Shown piece by piece: positions 46,201 through 53,893 of a DNA stretch of 64,000 bases. The stretch comes from Bacteroidota bacterium (GTDB lineage: Bacteria > Bacteroidota > Bacteroidia > Sphingobacteriales > Sphingobacteriaceae), in contig JAMFRP010000011.1 of assembly GCA_026224775.1 (NCBI GenBank), positions 62,001 to 126,000 of the forward strand, in the 5' to 3' direction. The notes below the pieces were generated by a model, which did not search any database, was not told where the DNA came from, and saw nothing but the letters and a program-made list of their open reading frames with translations. A program made the translations under genes and the position numbers. Position 1 is the stretch's first letter. Every line of letters begins with the position of its first letter.

Positions 46201-46353
46201 TTGCAGCCACTTAATACCACAGATGTAAATAACTACCAACAAATAGTCACTACCGCATATAACGTATTGAGTAGCCCTTCGCATGCATTAAGCGGTTCCT
46301 TATTAAAATTATTGAATATCTCAGAAGTGCAGCTAATTGAACAATCCTTATAA
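43249..46353 (+). CDS. Double-DUF262 protein with restriction-specificity-like C-terminal domain
   Basis: A 1034-residue soluble protein with an unusual layout. First DUF262 domain: PSYQRNYVW (38-45) and DGRQR (79-83), followed by a helical region. Second DUF262 domain: PPYQRNEV (near 418) and DGQQR (459-463), which sits ~380 residues later. No DUF1524 HNH motif follows either copy. The C-terminal part (~775-945: IVHIYQGLNFNGV, LRKGEFKDLQI, KILLKRSITSDARFSVAFYDQKLAFSVDTYGIIAN, LAFMASRYCFNKYYNQ) reads like a type I HsdS/TaqI-type target recognition domain. DUF262 (GmrSD/SspE type) is known from restriction of modified phage DNA. It is 8 bp upstream of a RecF-like ATPase, and both are A/T-richer than the flanks. 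Function inferred: anti-phage defence. Confidence 0.85.
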   Translation: MEIREIFENRIKIEPKVMSIESLFNNIDRVNNTNYKPSYQRNYVWDDEKATYFIESILLGTEIPPLIFFRNIDKVEVIDGRQRYQTILRFINNQFKLRKNGLQKLDNIGIANKSFKDMGMELQDLLWDTKLRIIEFSFHSQNLIDEEIEEIVKKEIFRRYNSGITPLKTTDIDNAVYIGDDLNTFFKHRLQNDKIFSRNVANVLHFEKSSTEIILKKIRQMLVQHQIPIRYYAIKKDTVISKYYEFLFASADAEDIQEVFTKFIEKLNLLNRIKNTFPNKGTAYNRMMSECLFWVFSILENEQLSLNIITKEVLQELVDYLVINQDAFGMARSSFLNEITTRYTVTADFFVEKFKIDFHIYLQNNNDFKQKNKDITPIDEERISFDELRINKPEPSSIAIMDICRQMERQRFLIRPPYQRNEVINKKKSSSIIESILLGIKLPPIFVYKRKDEVSEVLDGQQRLLSILGFIKKPYLDENNKIRHSDKDGYSLNLKNSILKNLNGKKFDQLSLEQQEKIKNFDLWIIEISYKNNINFEPIDLFIRLNNKPYPIKEDTFEMWNSYISRDIIETIKSIHKNHSDWFYIRKNNSRMEDENIYTTLSYFQSSWNRANKPTNYFPKELDMYKVLNKINFRVKSKNEVSKLLEDTETKQGFIKAANDLEFNFITKLKLLLSDENDSTSVIINKNLDGIFKIENGKRTQQGFYALWYFLFDIPFDIIQEKKHFIREDLKSLFLKMTEVESKQDFDAAIAAFKLKYTQDSSSEEKATNDSKNHINLGDIVHIYQGLNFNGVTKSNILNPKTLYPYLRKGEFKDLQINSDDITYIDNNEKGLNKEFFDARGKILLKRSITSDARFSVAFYDQKLAFSVDTYGIIANRGGFLPKFILAFMASRYCFNKYYNQFYISPTEELKPLVLADIKAIQIPYLNLDDQNIFAVLVDYTLNSNFSGHISLFFIRLIDAIIYENRFSDQFKIFNIQIMEYLKDLQPLNTTDVNNYQQIVTTAYNVLSSPSHALSGSLLKLLNISEVQLIEQSL

Positions 46354-46361
46354 TTAATTGC

Positions 46362-48263
46362 ATGGCAAAAAGGATTACAAGAATAAAAGTAAACAACTTT
46401 AGGGCTTACTATGGCTCGTATGAAGGAGTAAAATTACCCAATGGGGAAAATCTTTTAATATATGGTGAAAATGGAAGCGGGAAAAGTTCCTTATATAAAG
46501 CCTTAAATAATTACTTGGCAAGTTCTATAAAGCCGGCTCTTAATTATGTTAAAAACCGTTATCAAAATGGTGATGATGGCGAAATTGATATTACTTTTTC
46601 GGATATCGACAATACAACATCCGATATCATTCTAGGGACAGAAGTTAATTATAAATTTGGCAGCGCGGGCTCGACAAACCAAGTTCCCTTTATTCAAACC
46701 GCCGCGTTGGTCAAAGGTTTTTTAGATTATACAGACCTATTAAAAGTCTACTTACATAGTGAACCAACACCAAATTTATTTGACTTAATAGTTTTATCCC
46801 TTTTGGGTGATCACATTCCAGTCAGTAGCGGTGGTAATTTTCGTTTCCAAGCTAAATGGCAGCAATTACAGTCCGATTTGATTGAACATGCTTATACCCG
46901 AAATGACAATTGCCACAAGAATGCAAAAAGGGAATTGCCTATATATGAAACTCATTTAAGACATACCCTGAATCAAGTTTTCAATGAACTGAACAGATTA
47001 TTGACTGTTTATTTTCCGGATTTAGCGATCACCTTAAATTACGATTTGCGACCATTTAATTTTAATTATGTCGGCTGGAAATCTGATTGGTATACAACAG
47101 CAGACCTTCGGCTCAATGTTATTAAGGACAATATTTTAATTACTGGCGATTACAGTGATCTGTTAAATGAAGCGAGATTATCAGCTATAGCTATTTGTTT
47201 ATACTTAGCGTCATTGCTGGTAAATCCCACCAGCGTTGATCTCAAGATATTGTACCTTGATGATGTTTTTATCGGGCTAGATGCTAGTAATAGGCTACCG
47301 ATATTAAGTATTCTAAAAAATGAGTTTACCGGATACCAGAAATTTATATCAACCTATGACCGACACTGGTATGAATTATCCAAAAGGCATTTTGAAATCC
47401 AGGGTGATTTATCCTGGTCAGCAGTTGAAATCTATGTTGGTATGGATGAGGTCGGTGGTACCGAGATTACCAAACCAATTATTATAAAAGGCCTATCCAG
47501 TTATGAAAAGGCAATACAATATTTGCACAATCGGTCTCGTCCGGATTATCCGGCAGCAGCTAATTATTTTCGCAAGTCACTGGAAAAAATGATTACTGAT
47601 TATATTCCTAAATTTGAACTTGTAGGTAGTGACTATGCTCAAATACAGGAATATAAATTGACCAAACTATTGGCAGTTGCCCAACGGTTTTTGGAAAAAA
47701 CAGGAAATAACCTTGTAGATATATTAAAGATTACTGGTTTATTGCATAATCTATTACATCCATTGTCCCATCACGAAATTACTTCACCGATATATAAAGG
47801 TGAATTGATCATTCTTGAAAATGCAATTGCGGAATTTAAAAACCAATTAGATTTATTAAATATTCCAATTAGTTACAAAATTGGAATTGAAAAAGGAAAA
47901 AGGATAAAAATTACCTATATAATTGATGTTGCTACTGGTCACGAACGTTTTTACGAAATCTTTTTAAAAGATTCATTAATCATTCAAAAAGATGCCGCCA
48001 ACGTCATTACATTAGCAAAAGCTAACTGTTACCTTATAACTTGCTATGGTACAAAAAATGGAACAACGCTGAAACCGTATAACCCTCGTAAAACAGATGT
48101 GCGATTTAACTACCAATCCATAGAAATTGCCTGTGACAATATTTATAATTTCATTGTGGCAGAAATTGGTGTTGTATTTCCTAAGCCTATAGATTACACT
48201 ACTATTATTGAATATTTTAACGGAACAGTTTGGAAAAGTTTTGCTAGCAAATTAGTATGGTAA
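46362..48263 (+). CDS. RecF/SMC-like AAA ATPase, partner of the double-DUF262 protein
   Basis: A 633-residue ATPase. The N-terminus IKVNNFRAYYGSYEGVKLP leads to Walker A GENGSGKS (35-42). There is no long coiled coil. The signature-like helix is LNEARLSAIAICLYLA (~268-283), and Walker B/D-loop LKILYLDDVFIGLDASNR (~293-310) with a histidine switch in STYDRHWYE. The C-terminal ~250 residues hold AANYFRKSLEKMITDYIP and LLHNLLHPLSHHEITSPIYKGEL, a HEPN-like or Abi-like helical pattern with conserved His, then a beta-rich tail. It ends the two-gene operon. Such ATPases act with effector partners in several defence systems; here the partner would be the DUF262 protein. Confidence 0.87.
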   Translation: MAKRITRIKVNNFRAYYGSYEGVKLPNGENLLIYGENGSGKSSLYKALNNYLASSIKPALNYVKNRYQNGDDGEIDITFSDIDNTTSDIILGTEVNYKFGSAGSTNQVPFIQTAALVKGFLDYTDLLKVYLHSEPTPNLFDLIVLSLLGDHIPVSSGGNFRFQAKWQQLQSDLIEHAYTRNDNCHKNAKRELPIYETHLRHTLNQVFNELNRLLTVYFPDLAITLNYDLRPFNFNYVGWKSDWYTTADLRLNVIKDNILITGDYSDLLNEARLSAIAICLYLASLLVNPTSVDLKILYLDDVFIGLDASNRLPILSILKNEFTGYQKFISTYDRHWYELSKRHFEIQGDLSWSAVEIYVGMDEVGGTEITKPIIIKGLSSYEKAIQYLHNRSRPDYPAAANYFRKSLEKMITDYIPKFELVGSDYAQIQEYKLTKLLAVAQRFLEKTGNNLVDILKITGLLHNLLHPLSHHEITSPIYKGELIILENAIAEFKNQLDLLNIPISYKIGIEKGKRIKITYIIDVATGHERFYEIFLKDSLIIQKDAANVITLAKANCYLITCYGTKNGTTLKPYNPRKTDVRFNYQSIEIACDNIYNFIVAEIGVVFPKPIDYTTIIEYFNGTVWKSFASKLVW

Positions 48264-48781
48264 ACTTTTCTAACGAAAGGATACAGGTGTGGGAGCATTG
48301 GATATGGATCAAATATCGAGACATTTTTAGACAAAACCATTTATAAACTATCGATATCTTTAAAATAGTAAGAGATATATCGAATATTATCGACACGAAT
48401 AATGGCATCCCAACGTACATTGCAATTTGTAACAGGGTTAATTAAACTATGTTCATAAATCTTTCGCACCTACCGCTTCCCTTGCGAATACTAACAAATT
48501 AACCATCCCACCTTTGACTATCAAATCAGATAGCCATGAAAAATCAACGTACCATACCTAGCCTGAAAGGACGAACCTTTAACGGCACGTACTATCCAAG
48601 GATCAAGCGTATTCGTCAGGAGCCGAGATTGAAAATCCGCCAATTATTACGCTCGTTTCTGCCGCTTACCCGAACAGGAGAAAGCATTGAAAATGGGCAA
48701 AGCCCCGGCCAAAATTGACCAATATAAACTCAATAAAAAAGTACAAACCAAAGTTCAACAACGCCTTCGCAAGGTCATTTT
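48264..48781. other. Region between defence-like operon and mobilisation module
   Basis: About 520 bp with no supported gene. A 60-codon frame at 48536-48718 starts with ATG but its composition (Arg/Lys-rich, low conservation pattern) gives no family. The right part is continuous with the hairpin cluster before mobA. It probably contains transfer-origin flanking sequence. Confidence 0.35.
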
Positions 48782-48875
48782 CTGCATTCGCCAGAATGCA
48801 GCAAGATGGATTTTTGTCCACAAAAATGATCTTGCCCCGCTTTGGCGGGGGACTTCGCTCGGAACTCGCGAAGTC
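48782..48875 (+). other. Putative oriT: four back-to-back perfect hairpins
   Basis: Four inverted repeats tile 94 bp without gaps: CTGCATTC/GAATGCAG (48782-48801, 4-nt loop); GCAAGAT...ATCTTGC with inner ATTTTTGT/ACAAAAAT (48801-48835); CCCCGC/GCGGGG (48835-48850); GACTTCGC/GCGAAGTC (48851-48875, 9-nt loop). All are perfect or nearly so. The cluster lies immediately upstream of the mobA start, the usual place of a transfer origin. Confidence 0.55.
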
Positions 48876-48899
48876 TGGAAGCCCTTTAAAATGTATCCT

Positions 48900-49310
48900 A
48901 TGTCAAGGAAAAAAGCAATAGATCAGGACACGTTATTGATATGCCCGGTCCGGACAAGAGTAACTCAAACCACCTGGGATAAGCTGGAAAAACTGCAACA
49001 AGAAAGCGGTTGCCAAAGCATCGGTGAAGTCTCGCGTATGATCTTATCCGACGAGAAGATCAACTGTTTTTACAGGGATGTCTCTTTAAACGCACCTATG
49101 GAAGAAATGGCGTTGATACGAAAAGAGTTAAAAGCCATCGGCATCAATATTAACCAGCAGACCAAGTTCTTTCACCTAAGTAAAACGGAAGCACAGCGGG
49201 CATTTTACGCTATTAAAACTGCCGATCTATATAAACAGGTTGGTGGAAAAGTGGAAGAACTGTTAACCCTCATTAATCGCTTAGCAGAAAAATGGTTGCC
49301 AGGTTCGTAA
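48900..49310 (+). CDS. mobA: MobA-type relaxosome accessory protein
   Basis: A 136-residue protein (starting MSRKKAIDQD) with a ribbon-helix-helix-like N-terminal region (CPVRTRVTQTTWDKLEKLQQESGCQSIGEVSRMIL) and helical C-terminus (APMEEMALIRKELKAIGININQQTKFFH). This is the MobA/MobC-type mobilisation protein found upstream of relaxase genes on Bacteroidota ICEs. The open frame extends back to 48687, but that part overlaps the hairpin cluster and has no family resemblance, so a start at 48900 (or 48891) is preferred. Its end overlaps the relaxase start by 19 bp. Confidence 0.82.
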   Translation: MSRKKAIDQDTLLICPVRTRVTQTTWDKLEKLQQESGCQSIGEVSRMILSDEKINCFYRDVSLNAPMEEMALIRKELKAIGININQQTKFFHLSKTEAQRAFYAIKTADLYKQVGGKVEELLTLINRLAEKWLPGS

Positions 49311-50575
49311 ACGGGAAAAGTATCAGGGGCATGCTGCATTATAATGAAAATAAGGTAATAGCCGGTGAAGCAAGTTTGTTGCTGGCCAGCGGCTTTGCCG
49401 CCGATATCAATAGTTTTAGCCTTGAGCAAAAACTCCAGCGCTTCGAGCATTTAACAATGTTGAACAACCGGGTTAAAACTAACGCTATACATATCACATT
49501 GAATTTTGACGGACAAGACAAACTCAACAATGAGGTTTTGCAGCAAATTACCCTGTCCTATATGGAAAGGATAGGCTTTGGAGATCAACCCTACCTGGTG
49601 TATAAACATACGGATGCCGCACATACCCATGTACATATTGCTACCATTAATATTAAAGCGGACGGTAACCGTATCGATACGCATGGTATTGGGTGGGAAT
49701 TATCCGAACCGGCCAGAATGGAACTGGAAAAGGAATACGGCCTCGTGCAGGCTAAAGGCAGGCAAAACAGCAATGCATTGGGTATTAAGCCTGCCGACAT
49801 TGAAAAAGTAGCCTATGGCAAAACACCCACTAAACGGGCCATTACCAATATTGTCAACGCCGTTATCGACACCTATAAGTTTGCTTCGCTGGCTGAATTT
49901 AACGTGATACTCCAACAGTTTAACATTACAGCAGATCGTGGCGCAGAAAACACGATGATGCGGCAGAAAAACGGATTGATCTATAGCATCATCAATGAAA
50001 AGGGTGAGCAGGTCGGCATACCTATCAAAGCCAGCGCCATTTATAACAAACCCACATTAGCCAATCTCAAAAAACAGTTTGAAAAAAACATTGAAAGACG
50101 CAAGGTTTATAAAGAACCGTTTAAAAAAGCTATTGAAGAGGTATTTAGACGATACGCCGCGATCAGTAAAAACACTTTCATCGCCGAACTACAGAAGCAG
50201 CATATTCATGTGGTATTCCGGGTTAACGACAATGGCTTTACCTATGGAGTTACTTATATAGATAACAAAAATAAAACGGTCTTTAACGGCAGTGATCTGG
50301 GAAAATCTTATAGCGCTAAAGCGATACTGGAAAGGCTGGACATTAATGATAAGTTGCGGGAACCGGTACAACAGGCGCAACTGAAATCAAAGGTAAAAGC
50401 CACGGGACAAAAAACAGTCCATCAGCCAACAGCCTATTTGAAACAGCTGGAACAAACGAATTACTTAAAACTGGCTATAGCGAAATACCAACCAGAAGCT
50501 GCCCCATCCATTCCGCGCAAGAAGAGAAAGAAGAAAAACAAAGGGCAGCAACAAGATCAGGAACTATCACTATAA
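49292..50575 (+). CDS. mobB: Relaxase (MobB-type, MOBP-like)
   Basis: A 427-residue relaxase that nicks oriT and leads the DNA strand in transfer. N-terminal motif I (ARFVNGKSIRGMLHYNENKV), a conserved LNFDG region, and the metal-binding three-His motif in HTDAAHTHVHIATINI (residues ~106-121) support the call. The C-terminus is Lys-rich (PRKKRKKKNKG). It overlaps the mobA end and is 54 bp before the coupling protein gene. Full length for the family. Confidence 0.9.
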   Translation: MVARFVNGKSIRGMLHYNENKVIAGEASLLLASGFAADINSFSLEQKLQRFEHLTMLNNRVKTNAIHITLNFDGQDKLNNEVLQQITLSYMERIGFGDQPYLVYKHTDAAHTHVHIATINIKADGNRIDTHGIGWELSEPARMELEKEYGLVQAKGRQNSNALGIKPADIEKVAYGKTPTKRAITNIVNAVIDTYKFASLAEFNVILQQFNITADRGAENTMMRQKNGLIYSIINEKGEQVGIPIKASAIYNKPTLANLKKQFEKNIERRKVYKEPFKKAIEEVFRRYAAISKNTFIAELQKQHIHVVFRVNDNGFTYGVTYIDNKNKTVFNGSDLGKSYSAKAILERLDINDKLREPVQQAQLKSKVKATGQKTVHQPTAYLKQLEQTNYLKLAIAKYQPEAAPSIPRKKRKKKNKGQQQDQELSL

Positions 50576-50629
50576 ATTATTACCACTAAAATTAAAGTCC
50601 TCCCTACCGGGGAGGATTAGGAGGGGCTT

Positions 50630-52795
50630 ATGAACACAGGAGAAGACACACAGGGATTAAGAAAGATCATCGACTTTACAAGGCTCATCAGCATTTTTAT
50701 ACTGGCTATCCATTTTTATTGCTGTTGCTACCGGGCATTCGCTGCCTGGCACTGGACGGCGAATATTACAGACCGATTGATCGGCAATATTGCCAGAACA
50801 GGTTTATTTGATAACTGGTGGCGGCCTAAACTGGCGGCGTTGCTGTGTCTGGCCATTTCGCTTGTCGGTGTAAAAGGCAAAAAGGATGAAAAAATCAATT
50901 ATAAAAGCATAGCTGCCTATTTGCTTAGCGGGCTGCTTATCTATTGGATCAGTATCTTATGTTTTTACCTGCAAATGGGTTTAACTGTCATCGCCATAGT
51001 GTATATGGTGTTAACCGGCATTGGTTATCTATTGGTGCTCACGGGCGGCACCTGGTTATCTCGTGTTCTGAAAGAAAAGTTGAATCAGGATATTTTCAAC
51101 TCGGAAAACGAAACATTCCCGCAGGAGGAAAGAAAATTAGAAAATGAATATTCTGTTAATCTACCCGCCAAGTATAACCTGAAAGGAAAGGCAAGAAACA
51201 GCTGGATCAACTTTATTAACCCATTCCGGGGCATGTTGGTAGCCGGTACACCCGGAGCCGGTAAATCCTACTTTGTCATAAGGCACATTATCGATCAGCA
51301 TATCAAAAAAGGCTTCTCCATGTTCATTTATGATTTTAAGTTTGATGACCTTTCCATTATCGCCTACAATGCCTTATTAAAATATCAGCACAACTATAAA
51401 GTTAAACCCACTTTTTGGGTAATAGACTTTGACAAGATTTACCATCGTTGTAACCCGCTTGACCCGGAAAGCATGTACGACATTACTGATGCGACCGAAG
51501 CATCAAGAACGATCATGCTGGGCCTTAATCGTGAGTGGATACGAAAACAAGGCGATTTCTTCGTGGAAAGCCCCATTAACTTTTTAACAGCCATTATCTG
51601 GTATCTGCGTAAATACGAAGATGGTAAATATTGCACCTTGCCGCATGTCATTGAGCTGATGCAGGCTGATTATGACCGTTTGTTTTCCGTATTGCTGAAA
51701 CAGCCGGAAATAACCGTATTGATAAACCCCTTTATATCCGCTTATAACAATAATGCTAAGGCGCAGTTGGAGGGACAGGTAGCCAGCGCCAAGATAGGTT
51801 TGGCCCGGCTTTCATCACCTCAATTATATTATGTACTGTCGGGTAATGATTTTAAGTTAGATGTCAATAACCCCAATGAACCCAAGATCGTCTGCATGGG
51901 AAATAATCCGCAGAAGCTGCAGATCTATGGTGCTGTATTATCTTTGTACATTTCCCGTATGATTAAGCTGATAAACCGAAAGGGCCAGCTTAAAAGCAGC
52001 CTGATCTTTGACGAATTTCCGACCATTTTTTTTAATAATATAGACAGCCTGATTGCGACAGCCCGGAGCAATAAAGTCGCCACGACCTTAGCAGTGCAAG
52101 ACTTTAGCCAGTTAAAGAAGGATTATGGCGCGGAGCAAGCCGATGTGATCACCGGCATCGTAGGCAATATCATCAGCGGACAGGTTACAGGAGATACCGC
52201 CAAAAAGCTGTCCGAAAACTTTGGTAAGATCGTACAGGATAAAAATAGCCTTACGATCAACAGCGGCGATACCTCTTTTTCCAAAGCCACGCAACTGGAT
52301 TCCGCGATACCCGCTTCAAAGATTGCAGCTTTATCATCGGGCGAATTTGTCGGCATGGTAGCGGATAACCCGGAGCAAAAGATCGAACTGAAAATGTTTC
52401 ATAGCGAAATACAGAACAATCACGGGGAGATAGCCGGGGAAGAAGCGGCTTATAAGCATATTCCCATAGTAGATCAGGTAGATGAGGAAATGTTAATGGA
52501 AACTTATATCCAAATAAAAAATGATATAACTAAGCTGTTCAAGGATGAGTTAGCTGCGCTGGAAAAAGATGAGGGGAAAGAATTAGCGACAGGTTCTCCA
52601 TTAAATATTCCTAAACCAGGTACGAAACCAATTAGCAAAGAACAGCGCAGACAAATGAGCAAGCGTAACAGGCAAAGGGAGCGTGGAATGATGCGAAAAA
52701 CAAAGCGGGATGCTGAGAAAACGGCCAAAGGACGCAATGACAAGTCCATATCTCCTGTAAAAAATAATGATGTGGGTCAAGCGCTATCGATGTGA
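50630..52795 (+). CDS. mobC: Type IV coupling protein (MobC/TraG-like)
   Basis: A 721-residue VirD4/TraG-family ATPase that links the relaxosome to the conjugation pore. N-terminal membrane helices (~18-40, ~70-85, ~100-150), Walker A GTPGAGKSYF (~208), Walker B region with SLIFDEFPTIF, and a TraM-recognition domain. The C-terminal tail is charged (RRQMSKRNRQRERGMMRKTKRD). It follows the relaxase closely. A second, partial copy of its last ~170 codons lies at 56277-56797. No other tra genes are in this window, so the element may be mobilisable and not self-transmissible, or be truncated. Confidence 0.9.
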   Translation: MNTGEDTQGLRKIIDFTRLISIFILAIHFYCCCYRAFAAWHWTANITDRLIGNIARTGLFDNWWRPKLAALLCLAISLVGVKGKKDEKINYKSIAAYLLSGLLIYWISILCFYLQMGLTVIAIVYMVLTGIGYLLVLTGGTWLSRVLKEKLNQDIFNSENETFPQEERKLENEYSVNLPAKYNLKGKARNSWINFINPFRGMLVAGTPGAGKSYFVIRHIIDQHIKKGFSMFIYDFKFDDLSIIAYNALLKYQHNYKVKPTFWVIDFDKIYHRCNPLDPESMYDITDATEASRTIMLGLNREWIRKQGDFFVESPINFLTAIIWYLRKYEDGKYCTLPHVIELMQADYDRLFSVLLKQPEITVLINPFISAYNNNAKAQLEGQVASAKIGLARLSSPQLYYVLSGNDFKLDVNNPNEPKIVCMGNNPQKLQIYGAVLSLYISRMIKLINRKGQLKSSLIFDEFPTIFFNNIDSLIATARSNKVATTLAVQDFSQLKKDYGAEQADVITGIVGNIISGQVTGDTAKKLSENFGKIVQDKNSLTINSGDTSFSKATQLDSAIPASKIAALSSGEFVGMVADNPEQKIELKMFHSEIQNNHGEIAGEEAAYKHIPIVDQVDEEMLMETYIQIKNDITKLFKDELAALEKDEGKELATGSPLNIPKPGTKPISKEQRRQMSKRNRQRERGMMRKTKRDAEKTAKGRNDKSISPVKNNDVGQALSM
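52278..52795 (+). repeat. Direct repeat arm in mobC 3' end (left copy)
   Basis: This ~515-bp segment recurs at 56277-56797 in the same orientation with high but imperfect identity at DNA and protein level. The copies bracket the AraC/MFS/metallophosphoesterase cargo. The partial identity suggests an old duplication or capture of a related element's end, not a recent one. Confidence 0.7.
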
Positions 52796-52949
52796 TTTTA
52801 GGTTCTATTCTTTGAAACCTAAAATAACAAACTGTTTACATTTAATATATCGAATTAAAAATGAATATTTTTTATTGCCAGCTAGTGGCCTGATACACAT
52901 AGCTAATATAATCGAAATGGCTTTAATGTTAATTTATAATATAACCCGT

Positions 52950-53807
52950 TTACATCGGTTTATTAAGTTTGGATAATTGACGTTCAAAGTCTGACGGATT
53001 TTTACCGGTAAAACTTTTGATAAACTTATTGAAATGACTGGGGTCGCTGAAACCGAACTTATTACAGATGGTTTTTATGGTATCGTTACTGTGCTTCATT
53101 CTTTCCTGTATTAGGAAAAAGCGACGTTCGCTGATATATCGTTTAATAGATGTCCCCGCCGCTTCTTTAAACCGTTGGTTCAGATAATTAGGAGAATAGT
53201 GAAAAGTTTCAGCCAACGCTGCGATACGTAAAAATTCGGGTTGATAAATATGCTCGTGAATATAATCCATGATTTCCATAATCGAGCCGCCCCGGATATA
53301 CTGAACTTCTGCATTACTCACCACGATTTTTTTTAAAGTAGCAAAAATAACCAGTATAAGGTTGCGGATGATTTCTGTTGTCGAACCGGCAGACTGCCAT
53401 TCATTAACAACCAACTGGACGACCTGTTCGATCAGGGTCAAGTCATATGAGGTTTGAGCCATATGCAACGCGAGGGCCTTTTCAGGTCCGGCCGATTGCT
53501 CCAGGAAATGCTGCCAACTCTTTGCTTCTGCAGAAAATGGGCCTTCATCAAGATAAGTCTTGCTGAACTTCAGTACGCTGAATTCAGTAGCCTGCTCAAT
53601 CAAAAAGATATGAAAATCATCCGGCGCCAATAAAAATAAATGCGGTCCCTCATAAGCTTTCATCATCCCATTCCATTCGTGATTCCCCCTTCCCGAGTGT
53701 ACAAAAACCAACTCGTAATGATTGTGATTATGTACCGGGAATGGCCATTGAGCTGTGGTAAAATGCCGAACAAACAGCGGCTCATGTTGGATAAATCGTC
53801 TCATCAT
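52950..53807 (-). CDS. AraC family transcriptional regulator with cupin sensor
   Basis: A 285-residue regulator. The N-terminal cupin-like part has HFTTAQWPFPVHNHNHYELVFVHSG; the C-terminal AraC domain has FLRIAALAETFHYSPNYLNQRFKEA and IKTICNKFGFSDPSHFNKFIKSFTG. It is divergent from the MFS transporter gene (86 bp between the starts) and likely controls it. It is unlike the two paralogues at 12545 and 15524. Part of the cargo between the two mobC copies. Confidence 0.9.
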   Translation of the reverse strand: MMRRFIQHEPLFVRHFTTAQWPFPVHNHNHYELVFVHSGRGNHEWNGMMKAYEGPHLFLLAPDDFHIFLIEQATEFSVLKFSKTYLDEGPFSAEAKSWQHFLEQSAGPEKALALHMAQTSYDLTLIEQVVQLVVNEWQSAGSTTEIIRNLILVIFATLKKIVVSNAEVQYIRGGSIMEIMDYIHEHIYQPEFLRIAALAETFHYSPNYLNQRFKEAAGTSIKRYISERRFFLIQERMKHSNDTIKTICNKFGFSDPSHFNKFIKSFTGKNPSDFERQLSKLNKPM

Positions 53808-53893
53808 CGTTGTTTTTTACAAGTATGCCGTTACATTATACAATTTTTACAAGAACAAAGCAGCGTAGGTTTGTCTGAAAATAACAGCATCGC

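Noticed and set aside
48536..48718. 60-codon + strand frame before mobA
   Set aside because: No recognised family and Arg-rich composition; kept only as part of the intergenic description.
48687..48899. 5' extension of the mobA frame
   Set aside because: The extra 70 codons overlap four perfect hairpins and show no similarity to the MobA family; ATG 48900 or 48891 fits better.
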